Source: Halorubrum sp. F4 | GTDB lineage: Archaea; Halobacteriota; Halobacteria; Halobacteriales; Haloferacaceae | Direction: 5' to 3' | DNA: 64,000 nt | Assembly: GCF_027257195.1 (NCBI RefSeq) | Contig: NZ_JAPDFS010000001.1 | Coordinates: 20,002-84,001, forward strand | Part shown: piece after piece, positions 42,514-51,074 of the stretch | How the letters are laid out: every line of letters starts with the position of its first letter | How positions within the stretch are numbered: the first letter of the stretch is position 1 | Notes under the pieces: model-generated | What the model was told of the DNA's origin: nothing | Seen by the model: only the letters and a program-made list of their open reading frames with translations | Databases searched by the model: none | Made by a program: the position numbers and the translations under genes

Positions 42514-43605
42514 TCAGGTGTCGCCCGTCTCGGTGGGCACGTCGATGTCGCCGGCGATGATCGCGTCGCGGGCGTCCGAGACCGCGGTCACGATGTCGTC
42601 GGGGACCTCGCCGCCGATCTCGTCGCCGTAGACGCACTCGACGCCGTTCGACTCGAGGCCGAGCGCGACCGACTCGCCGCCCTGGTGGTTCCCGTCGATC
42701 ACGTTCGAGACGGACTCGTAGACGGCGGTGTCGACGCGTTTCACCATCGAGGCGAGGATCACGTCGGAGAACTCGGCCTCGGTGATCGACTGGTCGAGGT
42801 CGACGCCGAAGGCGAACCGCTCCTCCTCCTGGGCCGCCTGGAACACGCCGACGCCGGTCGCACCCGACGCGTGGTAGACGATGTCCGCGCCGCTCTGGTA
42901 CATCGAGAGCGCCGATTCCTGGCCGCCCGAGGGGTCGGCGTAACTGCCGACGTAGTTCGTGATGACGTCGACGTCGTCGGACGCGTAGTCGACGCCGGCC
43001 TCGAAGCCGGCCTGGAACCGCCGGATGACGGGACTGTCGACGCCGCCGACGAAGCCGACGTTCGTCGAGTCGGGGTCGGTCGAGCCCGCCCCGGCGGAGA
43101 ACTCGGTCTCCGTCAGTCGCGCGGCGAGCACGCCCATCAGGAACGAGCCCTCGTGCTCGCGGAAGACGTAGCTCGCGACGTTGTCCTCCTCGACGACCGA
43201 GTCGACGAGCATGAAGTCCTGGTCGGGGAACTCCGGCGCGTTCTCGGCGAGCGCGTCCGTCTGGTTGAACCCGATACACGAAACCAGGTCGTAGTCCGGA
43301 TCCGTCGAACTCGCGTACCGCTGCTGGAAGTCGCCGAACTCGCCGGTCCCCTCGGGCTGGGACTCGTCGTACGCGATGCCGAACTCCTCTTCGGCCTGGA
43401 TGAGCCCCTGCTGAGCCGCGTCGTTGAACGAGTTATCGCCGAGCCCGCCGTCGGAGTAGACGATACCCACGGTCGCCGGAACGTCGTCGGAGCCGTCGTC
43501 GCCCCCGGAGTCGCCGCCCGGTCCGCCGCTACAGCCAGCGAGACCGACGAGGCCGGCCGCGCTCGCCGCCTTCAGGAACCGCCGCCGTTCGATGTCGGAT
43601 GCCAT
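42514..43605 (-). CDS. BMP-family substrate-binding lipoprotein (ABC importer)
   Basis: A 363-residue binding protein. Residues 7-12 (RRRFLK) form a Tat-type signal and LAGC ends at Cys25, the predicted lipid-modified cysteine, so it is exported folded and anchored outside the membrane. The mature part has the type I periplasmic fold: TVGIVYSDGGLGDNSFNDAA, GFNQTDALAENAPEFPD, FVGGVDSPVIRRFQAGFEAG and IVYHASGATGVGVFQAAQEE. BMP/PnrA relatives bind purine nucleosides. The ATPase and permease genes lie downstream on the same strand but beyond an opposing MFS gene. A CGTTTATGC box is 28 nt before the start. Confidence 0.94.
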   Translation of the reverse strand: MASDIERRRFLKAASAAGLVGLAGCSGGPGGDSGGDDGSDDVPATVGIVYSDGGLGDNSFNDAAQQGLIQAEEEFGIAYDESQPEGTGEFGDFQQRYASSTDPDYDLVSCIGFNQTDALAENAPEFPDQDFMLVDSVVEEDNVASYVFREHEGSFLMGVLAARLTETEFSAGAGSTDPDSTNVGFVGGVDSPVIRRFQAGFEAGVDYASDDVDVITNYVGSYADPSGGQESALSMYQSGADIVYHASGATGVGVFQAAQEEERFAFGVDLDQSITEAEFSDVILASMVKRVDTAVYESVSNVIDGNHQGGESVALGLESNGVECVYGDEIGGEVPDDIVTAVSDARDAIIAGDIDVPTETGDT

Positions 43606-43673
43606 ATCACCTACATCCCCGGGCGAACGGGGCATAAACGCGTCGCTCTCCGGCTCGCGGCGGGTTCCCGGTC

Positions 43674-45182
43674 TCACGTCTCGATCCCGACGATCGCCGA
43701 CTCGACGACCGATTCGACCGCCGCGACCAGCTCGTCGACGTCGTCGCTCTCGGCGTACACCCTGACGTACGGCTCGGTCCCCGAGGGACGGACCAGCGTC
43801 CACGACGCGTCGGGGAACTCCAGGCGAACCCCGTGGTCCGTGTCCACCGTCGCCTCCGGAAACGCCTCGGGGAGACGGTCGCTCAGGCGATCCATCGTTT
43901 CCGCCTTCCGGTCGTCGGGGCAGTCGACGCTGACCTTCCGGTACGGACGCTCCGTGACCGGCTCTCGGAGCGACTCGAGTCCCTCCGCCGCAACCAATCG
44001 GGCCGTCACCGCCGCCGAGCAGACTCCGTCGATCCAGCCGCCGAAGGCGGTGTGGACGTGTTTCCACGGCTCCGCCGCGAAGACGACCCCGGTGTCCGTT
44101 CCCGCCGAACCGGCCTCCTCCCGAACCGCCGCGATCCCCTCGTGGAGCGCGCCGAGCCGAACGCGCTCGACGCGACCCCCCGCGGCGCGGACGCGTTCGT
44201 CGATCCGCCCGGAAGCGTTCGGGGTCGTCACCACGACGGGGTCGGCGACGTCGCTCGCTCGAACGTATCGCTCGGCGAGGATCGCGAGCACGGTGTCCTC
44301 GTGGACGACCTCGCCGTCGGCGTCGACGACGACGATCCGGTCGGCGTCGCCGTCGTGGCCGATCCCGAATGCGAACCCCTCGCCCTCGCGGCCGGGCGCG
44401 TCGATGCCCTCGTTGGCGTCGGCCACGAACGCCCGGAGGTCACGGAGCGTCTCCGGCGTCGGCTTGCTCCCGCGGCCGGGGAAGTGGCCGTCGACGTTCC
44501 CGTTGAGCGTGACGACCGTCGCGCCGAGCTCGCGGAGGACGGTCGGCGTCGCCGGCGCGGACATCCCGTTGCCGCAGTCGACCGCGATACGGAGCCCGTC
44601 GAGGTCGACTTCAACTCCCCCGTCGTCGGCTCCGGACACGCCGCCGTTCCCCTCGAACCCCGCCGCGTACTCGCGAACGTCCTCGAGGTATCTCCCCAGC
44701 GTGTCGATCCGATCGGCTCCCGTCCACGCGTCCCACGCTGCGGGCGGCTCCTCGGCCTCGACGCGCGCTTCGACGGCCAGCTCCAGCTCGCGGTCGAACT
44801 CGACGCCGTCGCGGAAGAGCTTGATCCCGTTGTCCGAAGGCGGGTTGTGCGAGGCGGTGAGCATCACCCCGTATCGTCCGCGCGAGGCGTGTGCCAGCGC
44901 CGGCGTCGGGAGCGTCCCCGCTCGGAGCACCTTCGCGCCGCCGGAGGCGAGCCCGGACTCCGTCGCGGCCGCGATCGCCGGGCCGCTCACCCGCCCGTCG
45001 CGGGCGAGGACGACCTCCGGCGGCTCCGACGAGTCGGCGGCCGTATCGTCGCTTCCGTCGACGGGCGACGGTCCCCGTTCCCGTGCTTCCGCCGCCACCG
45101 CACGACCGATCGCGAGCGCGAGTTCGGGCGTCACCCGCTCCTCGACGCGGCCGCGAACCCCCGCGGTTCCGAACAGTTCCAT
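43674..45182 (-). CDS. Alpha-D-phosphohexomutase family protein
   Basis: A 502-residue phosphosugar mutase. Ser111 in TASHNPPSDNG is the phospho-accepting serine, the Mg loop is DGDADR (residues 277-282) and the phosphate-binding loop is RPSGTEPYVRV. The sugar-specificity loop, usually GEESGH or GEQSGH, is AEPWKHVHTAFGG with Glu371-His375, so specificity is uncertain: phosphoglucosamine, phosphomannose, phosphoglucose or phosphopentose are all possible. The gene is next to the nucleoside-type binding protein, which would fit a pentose-phosphate substrate, but this is only a guess. Two acidic low-complexity inserts interrupt domain 1 and the junction to domain 2. Confidence 0.88.
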   Translation of the reverse strand: MELFGTAGVRGRVEERVTPELALAIGRAVAAEARERGPSPVDGSDDTAADSSEPPEVVLARDGRVSGPAIAAATESGLASGGAKVLRAGTLPTPALAHASRGRYGVMLTASHNPPSDNGIKLFRDGVEFDRELELAVEARVEAEEPPAAWDAWTGADRIDTLGRYLEDVREYAAGFEGNGGVSGADDGGVEVDLDGLRIAVDCGNGMSAPATPTVLRELGATVVTLNGNVDGHFPGRGSKPTPETLRDLRAFVADANEGIDAPGREGEGFAFGIGHDGDADRIVVVDADGEVVHEDTVLAILAERYVRASDVADPVVVTTPNASGRIDERVRAAGGRVERVRLGALHEGIAAVREEAGSAGTDTGVVFAAEPWKHVHTAFGGWIDGVCSAAVTARLVAAEGLESLREPVTERPYRKVSVDCPDDRKAETMDRLSDRLPEAFPEATVDTDHGVRLEFPDASWTLVRPSGTEPYVRVYAESDDVDELVAAVESVVESAIVGIET

Positions 45183-45238
45183 GTCGGTCCGATCGGTCGC
45201 CGGTCGTTAGTACCCGTCGGTCCGGTCCGTGCGGGTCG

Positions 45239-45976
45239 CTACGGGTCGAGGAGCTTCGCTTCGGCCTTCCGGAGATGCTCGAGCATCGTCGTCTTCGAGA
45301 CGTCCAGGTCGTCGGCGAGCTCGCGCGTGGAGGTCCCGCGGGGCCACTCGTAGTAGCCCTGTTCGCGGGCGTGTTCGTACACCTCCCGCTGTGTCGTCGT
45401 GAGCGTGTCGAGGCGGTGTTCGCGGGCGCTCCTCTGGCCGTTCCCCGACGCCGACATCGACTCGATGCTCACCTCGGCCCCGGTCGCCTCGCGGACCGCG
45501 TCGAGCGACTCGCGGATCCCGGAACGCTCGCCGACGAAACACACCTGCCACTCCTCGTGTCCGTCCTCGATACGGACCGGGGCGCTGTGGACGAACCCGT
45601 TCTCGAGCAGGGTCGGACACATCATGTCGGTCGGGTCGTACTCCACGAAGAACTCGCGGACCACGTTGCCCGGGGCGTCGCGAGCGCGACCGAACCGCTG
45701 TTGGAGCTCCAGGAGGTCTCCCGAGTGCTCGGAGGCGCGGATCGCGTCGAGCAGCGCCTCCACCTCCTCGTTCGTGTCCGCGAACGCGGTGAAGAGTCCG
45801 TTCACCGTGTTCGGCACGTCCCCGTCCGTCTTCGGGGAGTTGTAGATCGCGTGTGCGAGCACCCCGCCGTCGGTCCGGCTCGTCGCCTCGATGGCCCAGC
45901 AGTTCGGGTGCCACAGGTCGAGCGTCAGCCGGGTCCCCGACCACCCGTCGGCGTCGTTCGCGTCGAGCGCAGCCAT
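45239..45976 (-). CDS. Bat-type HTH transcriptional regulator
   Basis: A 245-residue regulator. The C-terminal HTH (about residues 190-243) reads TTTQREVYEHAREQGYYEWP followed by RELADDLDVSKTTMLEHLRK, the HTH_10 / bacterio-opsin activator signature of haloarchaea. Residues 1-165 form an N-terminal sensory domain (WHPNCWAIEATSRTDGGVLA, with WQVCFVGERSGIRESLDAV) without an obvious ligand. It is divergent from the aldehyde dehydrogenase gene, 89 bp apart, with an inverted repeat between them, and is probably its regulator. Confidence 0.9.
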   Translation of the reverse strand: MAALDANDADGWSGTRLTLDLWHPNCWAIEATSRTDGGVLAHAIYNSPKTDGDVPNTVNGLFTAFADTNEEVEALLDAIRASEHSGDLLELQQRFGRARDAPGNVVREFFVEYDPTDMMCPTLLENGFVHSAPVRIEDGHEEWQVCFVGERSGIRESLDAVREATGAEVSIESMSASGNGQRSAREHRLDTLTTTQREVYEHAREQGYYEWPRGTSTRELADDLDVSKTTMLEHLRKAEAKLLDP

Positions 45977-45992
45977 GATGGGTTCTCCTAGA

Positions 45993-46029
45993 CCCTCCCA
46001 CGGTAATGAATCTCCCGACCATGGTAGGG
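45993..46029. promoter_or_regulatory. Inverted repeat in the regulator / aldehyde dehydrogenase divergent region
   Basis: CCCTCCCACGGT (45993-46004) pairs with ACCATGGTAGGG (46018-46029): 10 of 12 positions are complementary, with a 13-bp spacer. The left arm overlaps the likely TATA element of the regulator, and the right arm ends 8 bp before the TTTG element of the dehydrogenase, so a bound protein could act on both. Confidence 0.6.
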
Positions 46030-46065
46030 TGGGGAGTTTGGCGTCCGCGGAGAGAAGGGTCTCTC

Positions 46066-47583
46066 ATGGCAGACGCCTACAACCACTACATCGACGGCGA
46101 GTGGGTCGACGGCGAGGGAACGGAAACCTTCGAGAGCGAGAACCCCGCGACGGGGGAGACGCTCGGCGAGTTCCGGAAGGGAACGCCGGCGGACGCCGAC
46201 CGCGCGGTCGCGGCCGCGGACGAGGCGTTCGAGGAGTGGCGCGAGCTCTCGCGGATCGACCGCGCGGAGTACCTCTGGGACGTCTACCACGAGCTCCGCG
46301 AGCGGACCGACGAGCTCGGAGCGATCGTCTCCAAGGAGTGCGGCAAGGAGATAAGCGAGGGGAAAGCGGACGTGGTCGAGGCCGCCCACATGGTCGAGTG
46401 GGCCGCCGGCGACGCCCGCCATCCCAAGGGCGACATCGTCCCCTCGGAGATCCCCGCGAAGGACGCCTACATGCGCCGGAAACCGCGCGGCGTCACCGGC
46501 TGTATCACGCCGTGGAACTTCCCCGTCGCCATCCCGTACTGGCACATGGCCATCGCGCTGGTCGAGGGGAACACCGTCGTGTTCAAGCCCGCGGAGCAGA
46601 CCCCGTGGTGTGCGCAGATCATCGCGGAGATGTTCGAGGACGCGGGCATCCCCGACGGCGTCTTCAACATGGTCCAGGGCTACGGCGACGCCGGCAACGC
46701 GATCGTCGAGAACGACGACGTCGACACCGTGATCTTCACGGGCTCGGCCGAGGTCGGACACCTGATCCAGGACAAGCTCGGCGGCGTCGCCGGCAAGCGC
46801 GCGGCCTGCGAGATGGGCGGCAAGAACGGCATCGTGATCACCGAGGAGGCCGACCTCGACGTCGCGGTCCACTCCGCAGTCATGTCCTCGTTTAAGACCA
46901 CCGGCCAGCGCTGCGTCTCCTCCGAGCGGCTGATCGTCCACACGGACGTCTACGACGAGTTCAAGGAGCGCTTCGTCGAGGTCGCCGAGAGCGTCTCGGT
47001 CGGCGACCCGCTCGACGAGAACACGTTCATGGGGCCGCTCATCGAGGAGGAACACCGCGAGAAGGTCACTCGGAACAACGAGCGCGCCCGCGAGGAGGCG
47101 GAGAACGTGCTCGTCGACCGGACCGAACTCGACGACGAGGAGATCCCGGACGGTCACGAGGACGGCTACTGGGTGGGTCCGTTCGTCTACGAGGCCGACC
47201 CCTACGCGGACATCGACTGCATCAAGGAGGAGGTCTTCGGTCCCCACGTCGCGCTCTTGGAGTACGACGGCGACATCGAGGAGGCCGTCGAGATCCACAA
47301 CGACACCGACTACGGGCTCGCCGGCGCGATCATCTCGGAGGACTACCGCCAGATCAACTACTTCCGTGACCGCGCCGAGATCGGCCTGGCGTACGGGAAC
47401 CTGCCGTGTATCGGCGCGGAGGTCCAGCTGCCCTTCGGCGGCGTCAAGAAGTCCGGCAACGGCTACCCCTCCGCACGCGAGGCCATCGAGGCCGTCACCG
47501 ACCGCACCGCCTGGACGCTGAACAACTCCAAGGAGATCGAGATGGCACAGGGCCTCTCGGCCGACATCAAGACGGACGACTGA
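46066..47583 (+). CDS. Aldehyde dehydrogenase
   Basis: A 505-residue NAD(P)-dependent enzyme that oxidises an aldehyde to the acid. NHYIDGEWVDGEGTETFESE opens the cofactor domain, ITPWNFP precedes the cofactor loop, the general base is Glu249 in CEMGGKNG, the nucleophile is Cys283 in TGQRCVSSER, and FGPHVALLEY plus LPFGGVKKSGNG close the active site. It resembles haloarchaeal oxoglutarate-semialdehyde or related sugar-acid dehydrogenases. An inverted repeat and a divergent bat-type regulator suggest induction by its substrate. The 20 upstream in-frame residues are not conserved-looking. Confidence 0.93.
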   Translation: MADAYNHYIDGEWVDGEGTETFESENPATGETLGEFRKGTPADADRAVAAADEAFEEWRELSRIDRAEYLWDVYHELRERTDELGAIVSKECGKEISEGKADVVEAAHMVEWAAGDARHPKGDIVPSEIPAKDAYMRRKPRGVTGCITPWNFPVAIPYWHMAIALVEGNTVVFKPAEQTPWCAQIIAEMFEDAGIPDGVFNMVQGYGDAGNAIVENDDVDTVIFTGSAEVGHLIQDKLGGVAGKRAACEMGGKNGIVITEEADLDVAVHSAVMSSFKTTGQRCVSSERLIVHTDVYDEFKERFVEVAESVSVGDPLDENTFMGPLIEEEHREKVTRNNERAREEAENVLVDRTELDDEEIPDGHEDGYWVGPFVYEADPYADIDCIKEEVFGPHVALLEYDGDIEEAVEIHNDTDYGLAGAIISEDYRQINYFRDRAEIGLAYGNLPCIGAEVQLPFGGVKKSGNGYPSAREAIEAVTDRTAWTLNNSKEIEMAQGLSADIKTDD

Positions 47584-47696
47584 GTGGCTCGGTACCTTCG
47601 ATCTCTCGGATCTCCGTCTCCGTCTAAGATCCCAGTGAGTGACGTTTTCGGACTCGGTGCCGCTCACAACGATGGAAGTGGGCGTTCGAAGGGAGA

Positions 47697-48440
47697 TCAC
47701 CGACGGAACAGCCAAACGACCGAGCCGTAGACGTAACCGATCACGGTGGCGGTTCCGCTTGCCACTACGATCGTCACGGGGCTGATCCCGACGTACATCT
47801 CGAGGTATGGCGTGAGGACGCCGAGCGCGACGAGTAGTGCTCCGCCGCCGACGAGAGCGGTGTATCCACGGCTACCCAAACCCGTCCATCGATCCGAAAG
47901 TCGAACGGCCGTGGCAGCCGCGATCGCCCCACCATGGAGAAGCATCAGACCACGAACGAAGAACACGACGAATCCTAGAAGGAAGTTCGGCCCCGACCCC
48001 TCTTCGACGCCAGTTCGAAGGAGATATCCGTTGCCGTCGTACTCAACGACCGAGTAACGGAACTCGTCACTCATTCCAGGACCGTATATGAATTCGGACG
48101 GCAGGTCCTGTTTGTAGTAGCCGTCACAGACGAGCACGTAGTTTTCACACACGTCGGGGACGTATTCCGACGAGTCAGCACGCAGAGTCCGATCAAACAA
48201 CTCCCGTGCCGTCGGGGACATCTCCTCGTACTCGTAGGTAATGTCTTCGAGATCCGTGTCATCTCCAAGCTCCAGTCCACCGGTGACGTCGTCGGCCGGT
48301 CCAGCTTCGATCTCGTGTTCGTAGTTATACGAGTTTGGCGAATACCCTGGACTGAACGTCCCGGCATAGAACGGAAGACCAACGAGTAGGAGAGCGACCA
48401 CGACTGCGAACGCCACGACTCCAGTGTTGTCAACGTCCAT
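47697..48440 (-). CDS. Uncharacterised membrane protein with extracellular loop
   Basis: A 247-residue protein. One helix near the N-terminus (VVAFAVVVALLLVGLPFYAG) is followed by a 120-residue acidic, tyrosine-rich loop (EYEEMSPTARELFDRTLRAD, then CENYVLVCDGYYKQD, a possible disulfide pair) and by three C-terminal helices. A similar loop is known in several haloarchaeal membrane proteins annotated only as DUFs. The gene is visibly less GC-rich than its neighbours. A GGATATACG box lies about 30 nt before the ATG at 48440. Confidence 0.75.
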   Translation of the reverse strand: MDVDNTGVVAFAVVVALLLVGLPFYAGTFSPGYSPNSYNYEHEIEAGPADDVTGGLELGDDTDLEDITYEYEEMSPTARELFDRTLRADSSEYVPDVCENYVLVCDGYYKQDLPSEFIYGPGMSDEFRYSVVEYDGNGYLLRTGVEEGSGPNFLLGFVVFFVRGLMLLHGGAIAAATAVRLSDRWTGLGSRGYTALVGGGALLVALGVLTPYLEMYVGISPVTIVVASGTATVIGYVYGSVVWLFRR

Positions 48441-48487
48441 TACACATGCCATCCGGATCCGTGAAATGGCGTATATCCCTTCCGGTC

Positions 48488-48510
48488 GGTGAGTGGGATT
48501 TCAACTCACC
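48488..48510. other. Short perfect inverted repeat in the 48.44-48.69 kb gap
   Basis: GGTGAGT (48488-48494) and ACTCACC (48504-48510) are perfectly complementary with a 9-base loop. It lies upstream of the membrane protein gene at 47697-48440. The 246-base gap around it has no other recognisable feature. Confidence 0.55.
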
Positions 48511-48686
48511 GTGGGATGTGGTTGATACCCAGCGCCCAACACGTGGTCTCCATCGAACATTCATTTCGTTTACTTCTCCTAGAAAATATGACTCGATGGG
48601 GTCGGATCCCCGTTTTCTCGCTTACCGACGAACCGATACCACCGTGGCGTTCCTCGACGTCCGCGACGAGGAGTTCACCCGAGTAT

Positions 48687-49037
48687 CTAGACGATGCTCG
48701 GCGTGTACGGGTACTCGTACACCTCGCCGTTGTTGGCTTTGACCGTTGCGATGAGCACCAACACCAGGTCGATGATCGCGAAAAGCGGGAGCAACAGCAG
48801 TCCGACGAGGACGACCGTCAGGATCCCGGAGACCACGAACGCGACGAACATCACGATCTGGAAGTTCAACGAGTTCTTCGCGTTCTGTTTCACCAGCTCG
48901 TCGTCGTCGTCCGCGAGTACGAGGAACAGGACCGGCCCGAGGATGGAGGCGACGAGCGCCGACGCGTGCGCCAGCGCCGCGAGGGTCGTGTCGCCCTCGG
49001 CCGTCCGAGGCTCGTCGTTGCTAGATTCGACTGACAT
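48687..49037 (-). CDS. DUF4870-type small membrane protein
   Basis: A 116-residue protein of the DUF4870 pattern. The first helix ALAHASALVASILGPVLFLV is followed by LADDDDELVKQNAKNSLNFQ, the conserved acidic-to-Asn turn of this family, and by two helices (VMFVAFVVSGILTVVLVGLL and LFAIIDLVLVLIATVKA). The C-terminus YEYPYTPSIV is typical. Function is unknown across the family. It is transcribed alone. The N-terminal 20 residues are acidic and probably cytosolic. Confidence 0.9.
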   Translation of the reverse strand: MSVESSNDEPRTAEGDTTLAALAHASALVASILGPVLFLVLADDDDELVKQNAKNSLNFQIVMFVAFVVSGILTVVLVGLLLLPLFAIIDLVLVLIATVKANNGEVYEYPYTPSIV

Positions 49038-49124
49038 GTCCTACCGATCAGCCACAGCCGTGAAAAGTATTGTGTCGATATCCTCCGAAACGAACGGATC
49101 CGTTCGAAACGGTGAAGCCGACTC

Positions 49125-49865
49125 TCAGGCCTCCTCCGGGGCCTCGATCATTCCGTTCTGCCACATCCAGCGGGCGATCAGGATCGTCCCGAAGACGGAC
49201 ACGATGATCACCACGTAGAGCGGGTATCCCGGCAGGAACCCGAGGAACCCCCCCTCCAGGAGCGTCGTCATCGCCAGCGCCAGCACGAATCCGACGCCGG
49301 CCACCTTCGGGTAGTCCCGGCCGAACTGCGCGAAGATCGCCCCGAACACGGCGGGCACGAGGTACGAACCGAGCGCGGTCCGCCACAGTTCCGGGAGCGC
49401 CTGGAACACGGAGACGAGTGCGAACGCGCCGACGCCGAGCAGCGTCGTGTTGACGCCGATCGAGGCGGCGATGGCGACCGTCGAGATGATGCTCCCCTCG
49501 GAGGTCCCGGTCTGTACGTCCGCGCTCTCCTGTGCCGCGGCGGCACACGGTAACCGGAGGTTCGAGATGTTCCCGGAGAGGAACGCCATGTACGTGCCCG
49601 GGATCCCCAACACGGGGTAGTACGAGATCGGTTCGATGAACCAGAAGATGCCGTACGTCGCCGCGACCGCGACGAACGCGCTCGTGATCGCCTCCGTCGG
49701 CGGGAGGATGTCGAACACCGTCAACAGGACGATCGCGGGCCCGAACGAGAGCGCCACCGCGAGGAGGTTCGTCCTGCGTCCCCAGGTGTTGATGTACGGG
49801 ACGAAGCTGTCCCGATAGACGTCCGTGCCGCCGTCCGTGGACGCGCGTGGATCGTTCCCCGACAT
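49125..49865 (-). CDS. Membrane protein, partner of the DUF5058-like protein
   Basis: A 246-residue integral membrane protein with about seven helices. A conserved-looking stretch GIPGTYMAFLSGNISNLRLP then CAAAAQE resembles a re-entrant loop of a transporter. The ATG at 49863-49865 shares its first base with the stop codon of the upstream gene (TAATG), so the two proteins are surely translated together and are probably subunits of one permease. Substrate is unknown. I do not recognise a named family. Confidence 0.75.
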   Translation of the reverse strand: MSGNDPRASTDGGTDVYRDSFVPYINTWGRRTNLLAVALSFGPAIVLLTVFDILPPTEAITSAFVAVAATYGIFWFIEPISYYPVLGIPGTYMAFLSGNISNLRLPCAAAAQESADVQTGTSEGSIISTVAIAASIGVNTTLLGVGAFALVSVFQALPELWRTALGSYLVPAVFGAIFAQFGRDYPKVAGVGFVLALAMTTLLEGGFLGFLPGYPLYVVIIVSVFGTILIARWMWQNGMIEAPEEA

Positions 49866-50605
49866 TACCACCAACTCCCCACCGTCACCTGAAGGGCCAC
49901 GCCGACGACGAGGCCGACGATCATCGCGGTTCCGAGCGCCCACTCCCGGATCCACTGCACGTCCCTCTCGTCCGCTATTCGTAACAGGATCAACATCACG
50001 ATCCCCCCGGCGGCCACAGATCCCGTCTCGGGCGTTCCCGCCGCGACCTCTCCCGTCAGAAAGTACGCGAACGCGCCGAGCATCGCCGCGGAGCTGATGA
50101 CGGGGATGAGCTTCTCGCGACCGTTCCCCATCTTCTGTCTCAGTTTCTCCATGTGAGGGGTTCCGAAGGCGGAAAACAGCAACCAGCCGGTTCCACCCAG
50201 GGTCATCGTCCAGACGGCCGTCGCGTACGCGACCTCGGAGATGTCGTCGTCTCCCAGGCTGTATCCGAACTGGCTCACGCCCAACTCGGCCGCCGGCAGT
50301 TCGAACGCGACCGAACCGATCACGGAGAGGCGCATCCACGAGACGGGGCCGCCGACGGTGGCGATCAGCGCCAACATCCCGACCAGAACGGCGATGGCGG
50401 GTCCGATCGCCGATATCACGCCGGTTTTGAATCCGGACTTCAACTGCGCTTCCGAGAGCCCCATCTCCTTCCCGTCGCTCCACGCCCGCCGGAGGAAGAT
50501 CGATGCCTGCAAAAGCACGACGAGGACGACCGGCAACGTCGACAGCCACAACCATCGACTGTTAGCGACGTCGAGATACGCCGAAACACTTGCCAACGAT
50601 AACAT
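49865..50605 (-). CDS. DUF5058-like membrane protein
   Basis: A 246-residue protein with about six helices. YLDVANSRWLWLSTLPVVLV, the LRRAWSDGKEMGLSEAQLKS loop, and MRLSVIGSVAFELPAAELG match what I remember of DUF5058, a two-gene membrane system found in bacteria and archaea. The start is taken at 50605, because TTTTATATG lies 30 nt before it and the further 45 in-frame residues are not family-like. The system probably forms a secondary transporter with the gene at 49125, by analogy with other split two-gene permeases. Confidence 0.78.
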   Translation of the reverse strand: MLSLASVSAYLDVANSRWLWLSTLPVVLVVLLQASIFLRRAWSDGKEMGLSEAQLKSGFKTGVISAIGPAIAVLVGMLALIATVGGPVSWMRLSVIGSVAFELPAAELGVSQFGYSLGDDDISEVAYATAVWTMTLGGTGWLLFSAFGTPHMEKLRQKMGNGREKLIPVISSAAMLGAFAYFLTGEVAAGTPETGSVAAGGIVMLILLRIADERDVQWIREWALGTAMIVGLVVGVALQVTVGSWW

Positions 50606-50630
50606 GAACGTTCCTGCCACTTTCACACCT

Positions 50631-50640
50631 TCATATAAAA
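50631..50640 (-). promoter_or_regulatory. TATA box of the DUF5058-like gene
   Basis: TTTTATATGA on the minus strand, centred 30 nt before the ATG at 50605, supports that start over the longer open frame. Confidence 0.65.
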
Positions 50641-50779
50641 TCAACGAGAACTGCGGCGTTCGCGTGGGATCGGAGGAGCCGCTGGGTGTCAGCTCCTTCT
50701 CGAAGACGAACGGCCCCACCGGCGAGGACGTACCACCCACCGTCGTCTTTACCGGTCCCCGGATCGAACGCTGCGGCGT

Positions 50780-51058
50780 ATGTCGTCACGAACGCGAGCA
50801 CACGTGTACGTCTCCGGGCGCGTTCAGGGCGTCTTCTACCGCGCGTCGACGCGGGACGCCGCCCGCGAGCGCGGCGTCGACGGATGGGTTCGAAACCTCG
50901 ACGACGGACGCGTCGAGGCCGTCTTCGAGGGTACCGAAGCCGCCGTCGATGGGATGGTCGAATGGTGTCGCACGGGAAGCCCGGCCGCCGAGGTCGACGA
51001 CGTCGACGCGACCTACGAGAACCCGGAGGGGATCGACGGCTTCGAAGTCCGCAGATGA
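50780..51058 (+). CDS. Acylphosphatase
   Basis: A 92-residue protein matching the acylphosphatase fold along its full length. GRVQGVFYRASTRDAA holds the phosphate-binding loop with catalytic Arg21, and GWVRNLDDGRVEAVFEG holds Asn39, which positions the water. It hydrolyses carboxyl-phosphate bonds such as 1,3-bisphosphoglycerate or carbamoyl phosphate. A CTTTACC box precedes the ATG by about 31 nt. The next gene downstream, a VOC protein, is in the opposite direction. Confidence 0.95.
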   Translation: MSSRTRAHVYVSGRVQGVFYRASTRDAARERGVDGWVRNLDDGRVEAVFEGTEAAVDGMVEWCRTGSPAAEVDDVDATYENPEGIDGFEVRR

Positions 51059-51074
51059 GGCCACTCGACCCCCC

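Noticed and set aside
46006-46065. N-terminal extension of the aldehyde dehydrogenase
   Set aside because: It runs through the inverted repeat and promoter elements and does not resemble the enzyme's N-terminus.
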